Assembly (NCBI RefSeq): GCF_913774285.1
Contig: NZ_CAJYHX010000026.1
Span: 1-64,000, forward strand
Direction: 5' to 3'
DNA: 64,000 bases
DNA from: an uncultured Sphingomonas sp.
GTDB taxonomy: Bacteria; Pseudomonadota; Alphaproteobacteria; Sphingomonadales; Sphingomonadaceae
Shown: positions 44,273 through 52,497 of the stretch, piece by piece
Numbering within the stretch: the stretch's first letter is position 1
How the letters are laid out: each line of letters begins with the position of its first letter
Program-made: the position numbers and the translations under genes
Notes under the pieces: model-generated
The model's input: only the letters and a program-made list of their open reading frames with translations
Database searches by the model: none
Told to the model about the DNA's origin: nothing

Positions 44273-46057
44273 ATGGCGAAGCGGACCAGCGACTTTTTCG
44301 TGGAGCGGCTCAAGGCCTGGGGCGTGACGCGGATCTATGGCTATTCGGGCGACGGCATCAACGGCGTGCTTGGCGCCCTGCAACGGGCGGAAGCCGAGGG
44401 TGACGGCATCGAGTTCATCCAGGTGCGGCACGAGGAAATGGCCGCGTTCATGGCTTCCGCCCATGCCAAGTTCACCGGCGAACTAGGCGTGTGCCTCTCC
44501 ACCGGCGGACCGGGCGCGACCCACCTGATCACCGGCATGTACGATGCCAAGCTCGACCATGTCCCGCTGCTCGCGATCGCCGGCCAGGCCGAGACGACCG
44601 TGCGCGGCGCCAACTACCAGCAGGAGCTCAACCTCGATCGGCTGTTCGCCGACGTGTGCGGCTATGTGCAGGAGGTCTCCGCGCCCGCCCAGCTGCGCCA
44701 CGTCACCGATCGCGCGATCCGCATCGCGACGGCCAACCGCGACGTGACTGCGATCGTGCTGCCCAAGGACGTGCAGGACGAGCCCTATCAGGATCCGCCG
44801 CTCCAGCACGGCTTCACCCGCTCCGGCCCCGGCTATGTCCGCCCGCAGATCGTGCCGCCAGCCAGCGCGCTGGCGCAGGCGGCGGAGATCCTCGATGCCG
44901 GGCAGAAGGTCGCGATCCTCATCGGTGCGGGCGCGCGCGGCGCCGAGGCGGAGGTAATCGAGATCGCCGAGCAGCTCGGCGCGGGTGTGGCCAAGGCGCT
45001 GCTCGGCAAGGACGTGCTGGCCGACGACCTGCCCTTCGTCACCGGCGCGATAGGCCTGCTCGGCACCAAGCCTTCGTCGGACATGATGACGGGCTGCGAC
45101 ACGCTGCTGATGATCGGCACCGGTTTCCCCTGGGCCGAATTCCTGCCCAAGGAAGGCCAGGCCCGCGCGGTGCAGATCGACATCGATCCGGGGATGCTTG
45201 GCCTGCGCTACCCGGTGGAATGCAACCTGCACGGCGGCGCACTCGAGACGCTAAAGGCGCTGCTCCCGCTGCTCAAGCGCAAGGAAGACCGCAGCTGGCA
45301 GGAAGGCATCGCTCACGAAGTCACCAAATGGTGGAAAACGATTGAGGAGCGCGCCATGGCCGAGGCGAACCCGGTCAATCCGCAGCGGGTCGTCTGGGAA
45401 ATGTCGCCGCGGCTGCCCTCGAATGCGATCGTCACCTCCGATTCCGGCTCCTGCGCCAACTGGTATGCGCGCGACTATCGCGTGAAGGCGGGGCAGCGCG
45501 CTTCGCTGTCGGGCGGGCTCGCCTCGATGGGCGCGGCGGTGCCCTATGCGATCGGCGCCAAGTTCGCCCATCCCGATCGACCGGTAGTGGCGCTGGTCGG
45601 CGATGGCGCGATGCAGATGAACAACATGGCCGAGCTGATCACCGTCGCCAAATATTGGCAGCGCTGGGCCGATCCGCGCTTCATCGTCTGCGTGTTCAAC
45701 AACGAGGACCTCAACGAGGTCACCTGGGAGCAGCGAGTAATGGAGGGCAATCCCCGCTTCCCGACCACGCAGGACATTCCGGACGTGCCCTATGCCCGCT
45801 TCGCCGAGCTGATCGGTCTGCAGGGCATCCATGTCGACACCCCCGAGGCACTGGGCGACGCCTGGGACGCGGCACTGCGCGCCGGCCGCCCGGTGGTGCT
45901 GGAGGTGAAGACCGATCCCGACGTCGCCCCCTTCCCCCCGCACCTCACCTTCGCGCAGGCCAAGGGCTTCATCTCCTCGATGCTCAAGGGCGATGCCGGG
46001 CGCGGCGGGGTGATCAAGGAAACGGTGCGGCAGATCGCCAAGGAAGTTACCGGCTGA
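44273..46057 (+). CDS. Thiamine-pyrophosphate-requiring enzyme (pyruvate oxidase-like)
   Basis: A 594-aa cytosolic enzyme of the acetolactate synthase / pyruvate oxidase superfamily. The N-terminal domain has GYSGDGINGVLGAL and the TPP-activating Glu in VRHEEMAAFMASAHAKFTG. The central domain follows, and the C-terminal cofactor motif starts LVGDGAMQMNNMAELITVAK and continues through FNNEDLNEVTWEQRV. The best resemblance is to YdaP-like proteins and quinone-linked pyruvate dehydrogenases. The C-terminal membrane-binding helix of PoxB was not recognised. AGGAGA precedes the start. Its 3' end overlaps the frameshifted mlaA by 11 bp, tail to tail. Confidence 0.9.
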   Translation: MAKRTSDFFVERLKAWGVTRIYGYSGDGINGVLGALQRAEAEGDGIEFIQVRHEEMAAFMASAHAKFTGELGVCLSTGGPGATHLITGMYDAKLDHVPLLAIAGQAETTVRGANYQQELNLDRLFADVCGYVQEVSAPAQLRHVTDRAIRIATANRDVTAIVLPKDVQDEPYQDPPLQHGFTRSGPGYVRPQIVPPASALAQAAEILDAGQKVAILIGAGARGAEAEVIEIAEQLGAGVAKALLGKDVLADDLPFVTGAIGLLGTKPSSDMMTGCDTLLMIGTGFPWAEFLPKEGQARAVQIDIDPGMLGLRYPVECNLHGGALETLKALLPLLKRKEDRSWQEGIAHEVTKWWKTIEERAMAEANPVNPQRVVWEMSPRLPSNAIVTSDSGSCANWYARDYRVKAGQRASLSGGLASMGAAVPYAIGAKFAHPDRPVVALVGDGAMQMNNMAELITVAKYWQRWADPRFIVCVFNNEDLNEVTWEQRVMEGNPRFPTTQDIPDVPYARFAELIGLQGIHVDTPEALGDAWDAALRAGRPVVLEVKTDPDVAPFPPHLTFAQAKGFISSMLKGDAGRGGVIKETVRQIAKEVTG

Positions 46058-46906
46058 CCTCCCTGCGTCGGCAGCGATGCGGAAGGGGCGCCGGCGGCCC
46101 CTCGCCGTGGAGCGCCGCCACCCGCTCGCGCTGCCGTTCGAGATACAGCGCGCGGCGGGCAGCATAGGGATCGTCGTGCTCGCGGACGGCGCGCAGCATC
46201 TCCTCCTTCTGGTCCCCGCGATCAAGGATGCGAACGGCAGCGGCTCCGACCACATAGGATCGCGAGCGAGAGGGCCCGCCGATCATGTAGGGCGAGGCGA
46301 AAAGTCGACCAGGCCGCCCGCCACGTCGCGCACGGTCGTGGGCCCGGCAATGGGGACGAACAGGAACGGCCCCGGCTTCACGCCATAATAGCCCAGCGTG
46401 TCCGAAAAACCGTTCACCCGCAGCGGCAGGTTGAACGGGCACCGCTTGGCCATGTCGATCGTACCGCCAAGCCCAAGCGTCGTGTTGATCGCGAAGCGGC
46501 CGGCGGTCTCGGCCGCCTTGCCCGGCTTCAGCTGGAGCAGATAGTTCGCGAACACCACCGGCTCGCGCAGGTTGCGGAAGACGTTGCGCAGACCCGATCG
46601 CACGGGCTTCGGCACCACATGCGCATAGGTCCGTGCCGCCGGTGCGGTCAGCGCGTCATCGATTTGGTTGGTCACAGAAAAGGAGAGCGCGTTGACCCTC
46701 TCGAACGGATCGTCCGGCGCCCTGCCCGCCCGCACGGAGACGAGGATTTCCGGCTCGTCCGCGGCGTCCCCGCTCGATGGCGCCGCGGATGCCCCCTGGG
46801 TGACGGCGGCAGCAGCGGCCGTCCCGCTCTGCTGCGCCTGCTGGCCGGCGATCGCCGCGACCAAGGCAGGCGCCGCCGGTGGCAGAAGAAGCGACGCCGG
46901 GATCAT
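46047..46906 (-). pseudogene. mlaA: MlaA (VacJ) family lipid-transport protein, frameshifted
   Basis: MlaA removes phospholipids from the outer leaflet of the outer membrane. The first part is intact: DPFERVNALSFSVTNQID, SGLRNVFRNLREPVVFANYLLQLKPG, and YYGVKPGPFLFVPIAGPTTVRDVAGGLVDF. The frame then ends at SPRPT-stop (46283). The family's C-terminal part continues in another frame: ASPYMIGGPSRSRSYVVG, ILDRGDQKEEML, DDPYAARRALYLERQRERVA. Adding one T to the TTTT run at 46300-46303 restores VDFFASPYMIGG, so a one-base deletion or a sequencing error is likely. The start is MIPASLLLPPAAP; a lipobox cysteine is not visible there. Confidence 0.8.
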
Positions 46907-47051
46907 CGGAACGTCGCCTGCGAAGGAAGAACCAGAATGGGATCGGTCGCGCGGCAGTTCGGCAAAGGGGCACTCTCGGTAACGATACGGCAACAAGACG
47001 TCGCCGCCGTAACGAAACCGCACCTTCCGGCGCCGGACAAGTGTCCGGACG

Positions 47052-48437
47052 TTACATCCCCAGGACGCTCCGATCGGCCGTCGCGGCGGCGAGATCGGCC
47101 CGCGCCACCAGTGCCTGGTAGCGAGCATCGAGCGCGCGAAGGCGCGCGTCGGTCGCGCTTTCCTCGCGCTGGTTGATCAGGAAGAAGTCGCTGGCGCCCA
47201 TGTCGAAGCGACGCTGCTCGGCTACCGCCATCTTGCCCGCCAGATCTGCCTCCTGCGCAGCGAGATCGGCGACCTTGTCGGCACCCTCGATGCCGATCGC
47301 GATACCCTTCACTTCGATTGCGATCTGCTCCTCGAGCATGCGGTGCCGGGTACGCAGCCCGTCGATCTCGGCCTTGGCCTCGGCGATGCGGCCGCGGGCG
47401 CTGCGCCGTTCGAGCGGCACCGAGAATTTGACGCCGACGATCGCTTCGGCGGGCGTGCGCGAAGGGCCGCCCAGGCCGATCGCGCCGACGTCCTTGCCCA
47501 GTTCCGCCCGGGCATCCAGCCGCGGCTTCAGGTCGTTCTCGGCAAGGTTCAGCCGGGCAAGCGACTGGTCGATCCGCACCAGTACCGTCTTCAAGTCTGG
47601 CCGCAGGACCGGCCCGGCCTTGCGCGGCGCGATCGCCAGTTCGGGCAGCGCATCGGGCAGCTGCTCGGTCGCGGGTACCAGCGGTATGCCGTTCGCATCG
47701 CGCCAGAAGAAGGACAGCGCGTTGGCCGTTTCCGCCAGCTTCTGCTCCGCCTGCGCGACCAGCGAACGCCTGCGGGCGAGATTCTGGTCGTTCTCGGTGA
47801 TCAGGATCTGCGGCCGCGCGCCCAGCTGCACCTGCCGCGCCAGCTGCGAGCGCCGCTTCTCGGACAGCGCCAGCAGGTCGCGATATGCCTTGAGCCGCAG
47901 CCCGGCGATCGCCCAGGCCTGGTAGGCGCCCATTGCGCGGCGCTGCACGCCGATCGCGACCATTTCCCGCTCCAGCCGGGCGACGTCGACATCCTGATCC
48001 GCGAGCCGCAGCTTGGTGCGCCGCTCGTCGGTCACCCGGTCGCGCAGCAGCGAGAACACCGCGCCGACTTTAAACTCGCCGAGCTGATTGGTATAGGCTT
48101 TGTCCTCATAGACCGGGAACTTGCCCCTGGAGAGGCGATAGCCGGCATAGAGCCCGCCGCCATTGTTATCGAGCGCGCGGCTGGCCTTCGCCTCTACCAC
48201 CGACCCGTCATAATAGCCGAAGGCGCGCGTCTGCGCATCGACGTCGAACACCACGTCGAAGGCGCCCTCGGCGCTCAGCGCCTTGCCCTCGGCCTGACGC
48301 TGCTTGGCCAGCGCCTCGATGATCTGCGGCGCGTTCTGCGCCGAGGAGCGCAGCACCTGGTCGAGGGTGAGCGGCCCCTGCGCCGCGGCGGGCACCGCGA
48401 GTGCCAGGGCACAGAGAGCGATCAGCAGCCGGATCAT
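47052..48437 (-). CDS. TolC family outer-membrane efflux/secretion protein
   Basis: A 461-aa outer-membrane channel. The signal peptide is MIRLLIALCALALAVPAAAQ. Two OEP-type repeats are visible as long amphipathic helices, for example VTDERRTKLRLADQDVDVARLEREMV and the C-terminal ARLRALDARYQALVARADLAAAT. Beta segments such as GGGLYAGYRLSRGKFPVYEDK fit the barrel. It follows an HlyD-type adaptor and an ABC protein, with a 4-bp ATGA overlap to the adaptor, so the three form a type-I-secretion-like complex. The exported substrate is unknown, and no RTX-like protein lies beside it. Confidence 0.88.
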   Translation of the reverse strand: MIRLLIALCALALAVPAAAQGPLTLDQVLRSSAQNAPQIIEALAKQRQAEGKALSAEGAFDVVFDVDAQTRAFGYYDGSVVEAKASRALDNNGGGLYAGYRLSRGKFPVYEDKAYTNQLGEFKVGAVFSLLRDRVTDERRTKLRLADQDVDVARLEREMVAIGVQRRAMGAYQAWAIAGLRLKAYRDLLALSEKRRSQLARQVQLGARPQILITENDQNLARRRSLVAQAEQKLAETANALSFFWRDANGIPLVPATEQLPDALPELAIAPRKAGPVLRPDLKTVLVRIDQSLARLNLAENDLKPRLDARAELGKDVGAIGLGGPSRTPAEAIVGVKFSVPLERRSARGRIAEAKAEIDGLRTRHRMLEEQIAIEVKGIAIGIEGADKVADLAAQEADLAGKMAVAEQRRFDMGASDFFLINQREESATDARLRALDARYQALVARADLAAATADRSVLGM

Positions 48438-49498
48438 TTCTTTTTCTTCTTGTAGACGTCCATGCTCTTCTCCTCGCCCGACTTGTCGGACGCAGCGCCG
48501 AATTCGAGCGGGAAGTCGTTGAGCTGGCGCCAGAGTTCGTAGCCGACGGGCACGGTCTCGCCCTGCACCCAGCCGCGCACCTTGGCGCCGAGGCGGACGA
48601 AACGGTCGCCCGGCCAGGCGAGCGTGCCCGGCATCGGCTCGATCAGCACGCGGAACAGGCCATCAGGCATGGCCGAGGGATCCACCGAGCGCACCCGCCC
48701 GTCGAACAGTCCCCAGGCCATGGACGGCCAGCCGCTGAGCTGGATCGCGGGCCAGCCCTCGAATTCCAGCCGCACGCGGCGGCCCGGGCGGACCAGCGCA
48801 ATGTCGCGCCCGTCGACCATCAGCTCAACGACACGTTCGGTGCTGCCCTCGGGCGCCAGCGTCGCCAGCTCGGTGCCGGCGCTGACCAATGTCGCGCCCG
48901 CGGCAGCGTTGAGCGTCTGGATGCGGCCGTCGCGCGGGGCGCGCACGATCTGCACCGCCTGGCGGTTGAGCGACACCTCGATCCGGTTCAGTTTGGCGCG
49001 CGATTCCGCGAGCTTGGCGCCCTGATCGGCGACGCGGATCTGCGCCTGTTCATAGTCGCGGCGTGCCGCGAGCCCTTCGTTGAACAAGGTGCGGGCGCGG
49101 TTCACGTCGATCGAGGCGACCGCGCGAGCGCTTTCGATCGAGGAAATCTCCGCCAGCACCTGGTCGCGCTCGGCGGCGAGGCGGTCGAGCAAGGCGGGGT
49201 CGTTGTCCGAGATCTTGGCGATCGGATCGCCCTTCTTCACCGCCTGTCCGTCGGTGACGAACCAGCGCTCGACCCGGCCCGGCACCAGCGCGGTGACCGA
49301 CTGCACCCGGTCGTGCGGATCGAGGGCGACCACCTGCCCCCGGCCCGGCGCGGTCTGCACCCAGGGGACGTACACCATGGTCACGCCGATCAGCGCCACG
49401 GCGATGACGATCATCCACGCGATCGCGCGGGCGATGCGCGGCGGGCGCATGGTGGCGAGCGTCGGGAAATGGCCGATATGGTCAGGCCTGAAGGGCAT
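48434..49498 (-). CDS. HlyD-type periplasmic adaptor protein
   Basis: A 354-aa membrane fusion protein. One membrane helix near the N-terminus (RAIAWMIVIAVALIGVTMVYV) is followed by a biotinyl-lipoyl-like half (GRGQVVALDPHDRVQSVTALVPGRVERWFVTDGQAVKKGDPIAKI), a coiled-coil hairpin (about 100-170), the second lipoyl half (VRAPRDGRIQTLNAAAGATLVSAG) and beta-barrel strands. The protein ends in an unusual run of five lysines. The start MPFRPDHIGHF overlaps the ABC gene by 17 bp. It links the inner-membrane protein to the TolC-type channel. Confidence 0.88.
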   Translation of the reverse strand: MPFRPDHIGHFPTLATMRPPRIARAIAWMIVIAVALIGVTMVYVPWVQTAPGRGQVVALDPHDRVQSVTALVPGRVERWFVTDGQAVKKGDPIAKISDNDPALLDRLAAERDQVLAEISSIESARAVASIDVNRARTLFNEGLAARRDYEQAQIRVADQGAKLAESRAKLNRIEVSLNRQAVQIVRAPRDGRIQTLNAAAGATLVSAGTELATLAPEGSTERVVELMVDGRDIALVRPGRRVRLEFEGWPAIQLSGWPSMAWGLFDGRVRSVDPSAMPDGLFRVLIEPMPGTLAWPGDRFVRLGAKVRGWVQGETVPVGYELWRQLNDFPLEFGAASDKSGEEKSMDVYKKKKK

Positions 49499-51173
49499 TG
49501 CCTGCCTCCTGCGCGTCGAGGGTGGCACGGAGCTGGTCGAGCGTGTCGAAACGCGCCTGGGTGTTCTTGCCCAGCCACAGATAGCCGTCGCGGCGGATCG
49601 CCTCGGGTCGGCCGGTGAAGAGGAGCACGGTGGTTCCCGCCTCGCGGAGCGCATCGAGCGCGGCCGTCAGCCGCTGCGGCGGCATCAGGTCGTACAGCGG
49701 CCCGAGCAGCAGCACTTTCGGCCGCGCCAGCAGCGCATTGGCCAGCTTGAGCGCCATCAGCTCACCGATCGACAGCGGATAGCCCGAGGCGGCGAGCGGC
49801 GTCTCCATGCCTTCCGGCAACTGCCCGATCCGCGCGTCGAGCCCGACCAATGCCAGCGCGTCCAGCACCTTCCCCGCCGGGATGCCGGCGCCGGCCAGAC
49901 CCAGATAATCGCGGATGCTAATCTCGACGATCGTCGGCCGATCGAGCACGATCACGTCCGAGCGAAGCCGATAGACGTCGAGCGCCTCGAGATCGACGCC
50001 TCCCACCATCACCAGGCCGCGGTCGGGCTGGAGATTACGCTTGAGCAGCATGGCCAGGCGGCTGTCCATCGTCGGGGCACCCACCACCACCAGCTGCGCG
50101 GCCGCGGGGATGGTCATGTCGATGCTGGCGTCGCCGGCGTGCACCTCGCGCAGCCGAACCTCGCCGTTGCCGGGCGCTTCGCTGCTACGGCTGTGGGTCT
50201 CGTGCGGGATCGCGTAGAGCAGCGACACTTCCTCGGCCGCGGCGACCATGTCGTAGAAGGCGTCGAGATAGGTGCCGAGCTGGCCGAGGCCGTAGAAGAC
50301 GCCGGACAAGATCAGCTCGGCGGCGACGAGCTGGCCGATCGACAGCTGCCCCTGCAGGATCAGCCAGCCGCCCATCGCCAGCAGCGCGGCGCTCGCGGTG
50401 GCATAGAGCAGCAGATAGGCGCAGGTCTGGGTGAAGCTGAAGCGGAAGTGGCGGCGATGCGCGGCGACATAGGCGGCGGTCATGGATTCCGACCCGTCCA
50501 TCGCGAAGTCGAGGTGCCGGCTGGACTTGTAGAAGCCGTTGGAGGTGCCCAGCCCCTCCAGCCAGCGCGCGGCATCATGCTTGGCATGGCTGAGCGCCAC
50601 CGCCGAACGGATCGCGCCCGGCGACCAGAGCTGCCAGATCAGCCATACCAGCGCGATCAGGATCACATTGAAGCCGAGGAAAAACGGATGGTAGAAGCTG
50701 GTGACCACCAGCCCGACCACCGATTGCAGCAGGATGGTGAAGCCGCCGATGACTAGGCTGGGCACGCTCTTCTGCACCGTCATGAGGTCGAAATAGCGAT
50801 TGAACAGGTCGACGCGGCGGGCATCGGCGAAGAAGGGGTTGCGGGCATGCACCGCGCGGATGGTGATTTCCGCCATGGTCCGCGCGAACAGCCGCCGCTC
50901 GAACAGCGCCATGATGTGGACGCGCAGCGCTGCGAGGATCACCACGATCAGCAGCAGCGTGAACAGCAGCGCGGAAAGCGTGATCAGCGGCGCGGGCAGC
51001 GCGATCTTGGCAACGCTGTTGATCAGCAGCTGCACCGAGATCGGCGTGGCCAGCGAGAGCAGGCTGATGGCAATGCCATATACCATCGCCAGCCGCAGAT
51101 AGCCGCCATCGGGGCCGATCACCTCGCTCAGCCAGCCGCGCACCTGCGCCCAGCCGATCTTCTGTTTCGCCAT
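49482..51173 (-). CDS. ABC-transporter-like protein with degenerate ATPase
   Basis: A 563-aa half-transporter of the type-I-secretion type. Six membrane helices lie at about 25-60, 65-90, 135-180 and 250-300, then a nucleotide-binding-like domain from about 335. The ATPase motifs are broken: Walker A reads GAPTMDSRL (365-373), without the glycines and the lysine; the signature is LSIGE (467-471); Walker B reads VLLLGPLYD (487-495), without the Asp-Glu pair; and the H-loop is FTGRPE, without His. The fold seems kept (LDRPTIVEISIRDYLGL, MALKLANALLARPKVLLL). It follows GGTGGAG. It probably does not hydrolyse ATP; it may work with a partner or as a structural subunit. Confidence 0.85.
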   Translation of the reverse strand: MAKQKIGWAQVRGWLSEVIGPDGGYLRLAMVYGIAISLLSLATPISVQLLINSVAKIALPAPLITLSALLFTLLLIVVILAALRVHIMALFERRLFARTMAEITIRAVHARNPFFADARRVDLFNRYFDLMTVQKSVPSLVIGGFTILLQSVVGLVVTSFYHPFFLGFNVILIALVWLIWQLWSPGAIRSAVALSHAKHDAARWLEGLGTSNGFYKSSRHLDFAMDGSESMTAAYVAAHRRHFRFSFTQTCAYLLLYATASAALLAMGGWLILQGQLSIGQLVAAELILSGVFYGLGQLGTYLDAFYDMVAAAEEVSLLYAIPHETHSRSSEAPGNGEVRLREVHAGDASIDMTIPAAAQLVVVGAPTMDSRLAMLLKRNLQPDRGLVMVGGVDLEALDVYRLRSDVIVLDRPTIVEISIRDYLGLAGAGIPAGKVLDALALVGLDARIGQLPEGMETPLAASGYPLSIGELMALKLANALLARPKVLLLGPLYDLMPPQRLTAALDALREAGTTVLLFTGRPEAIRRDGYLWLGKNTQARFDTLDQLRATLDAQEAGNALQA

Positions 51174-51246
51174 CGCTCCACCTTCTCCCTTCCGGGTCGA
51201 TGACGTGTGCGCCGCTCGCCATAAGCACAATGGCAGCACGACTATA

Positions 51247-52200
51247 TCATCGATAGGAAATACCTATGTCCTCGACGCAGGCGACAAGCTCCTGCGCCAG
51301 TCTCTTATAGGCTGCGGCGCGCGCCACCCCGCTGCGCCACAGCAGCCCCATCTCGCGATAGTGCCGCCCGCCGCGGAACGGCCGCGCCACTACATCGTCC
51401 CCGGTGCGGATCTCCTGCCGCACATAAAGTTCGGGCAACACCGCCAGCCCCATGCCCATGCCCGCCATCTGGCGGATCGCATCGAGGCTGGTGCCTTCAT
51501 ATTCCTCGCGTACCCGCGCACCCGCTTCTTCGGCGATCGCGATGGTCTGTTCGGCCAGGCGATAGCCGCGCTGGAGGGTCAGCAGGTCCTGCCCCGCCAG
51601 ATCCTCGCGGCCGATCATGTCGCGCGAAGCCAGTGGGTGATCGGCGGCCATCGCGAGGTGCAGCGGCTCGCGGAACAGTCGCTCGACCTGCGCGCCGGGC
51701 GCCTGCAGCGGCAGCTGGGCGAGGATCACGTCATGGGTGCCGGCCGCCAGCCCTTCCACCAATGCGGCCGGCGGATTCTCGCGCACGTGCACGCGCAGGT
51801 CGTGGAATTGCTGGTGCAGCCGCGCGACGAGTCGCGGCAGCAGATAGGCCCCGATGGTGGGCGTCACGCCGAGCCGGATCGTGCCGAGCAGCGCCGCGTC
51901 CCCGGCCCCGGCCCCCGCCCCCACCAATTCGCCGAGATCGCGCACCTCCAGCAGGATGCGGCGGGCCCGCTCCGCCACTTCGCGGCCGAGCGGGGTAAGG
52001 AATGCGCGCGCACCCCGCTCGACCAACGGCGCCCCCAGCGCCTCCTCCAGCTGGCGGATCGCCTGCGACAGCGACGGCTGGCTCACCCCGCATGCCACGG
52101 CGGCGCGGGTGAAGCTCGCCTCGCTGCCCAGCGCGACCACATAGCGGAGCTGGCGCAGGCTGATCTGCTGTTCGAAACCGGAGGCTGCCTTCAGGTCCAT
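51247..52200 (-). CDS. LysR family regulator, OxyR-like but without the redox cysteines
   Basis: A 317-aa LysR-type regulator. The winged helix is at the N-terminus (SLRQLRYVVALGSEASFTRAAVACGVSQPSLSQAIRQLEEALG). The effector domain resembles OxyR by arrangement (IRLGVTPTIGAYLLPRLVARLHQQF, LASRDMIGREDLAGQDLLTL). Where OxyR has the peroxide-sensing Cys in GHCLRDQ, this protein reads GYRLAEQ, and no second Cys follows, so peroxide sensing by disulfide is unlikely. It lies between the dab genes and the ABC-type operon on the same strand. It may control either. The start MDLKAASGFEQQ gives the family length. Confidence 0.87.
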   Translation of the reverse strand: MDLKAASGFEQQISLRQLRYVVALGSEASFTRAAVACGVSQPSLSQAIRQLEEALGAPLVERGARAFLTPLGREVAERARRILLEVRDLGELVGAGAGAGDAALLGTIRLGVTPTIGAYLLPRLVARLHQQFHDLRVHVRENPPAALVEGLAAGTHDVILAQLPLQAPGAQVERLFREPLHLAMAADHPLASRDMIGREDLAGQDLLTLQRGYRLAEQTIAIAEEAGARVREEYEGTSLDAIRQMAGMGMGLAVLPELYVRQEIRTGDDVVARPFRGGRHYREMGLLWRSGVARAAAYKRLAQELVACVEDIGISYR

Positions 52201-52252
52201 ACAGCTTCGCAGTGAAGCACAATTCTTGCCCGTTCGCCTACGGTCTTTCCCG

Positions 52253-52495
52253 TCACCTTGGCGTCGCAGCGGCAAGAACGGCATGCGCCGTGCTGCGCGG
52301 CAGCAGCAAGTGGCGCAGCATCTCGACGTCGTTGGCGACCGTTACCGGATCCTCGTCCAGGGACGCCGCCAGCGCCGCTCGCAGCCAGGGGCTGGTGCCT
52401 GGGTGCGCCAGCACCCAGGCGATGCGGCGGTCGATGGCGGCGATCTCCACTTCGGGCTCCGCCGCGCGCCGGGGCGGTGCGATCTCGATCCGCAT
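52253..52495 (-). CDS. Small hypothetical protein downstream of dabA
   Basis: An 80-aa protein (starts MRIEIAPPRRAAEPEVEIAA) with a short acidic and helical C-terminal part (DEDPVTVANDVEMLRHLLLPR). Its start codon ends 3 bp past the dabA stop, so it is probably translated with dabA. The chosen start follows from this spacing. No family was recognised. Small proteins after dabA could be regulators or stabilisers of the transporter, but this is speculation. Confidence 0.6.
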   Translation of the reverse strand: MRIEIAPPRRAAEPEVEIAAIDRRIAWVLAHPGTSPWLRAALAASLDEDPVTVANDVEMLRHLLLPRSTAHAVLAAATPR

Positions 52496-52497
52496 CT

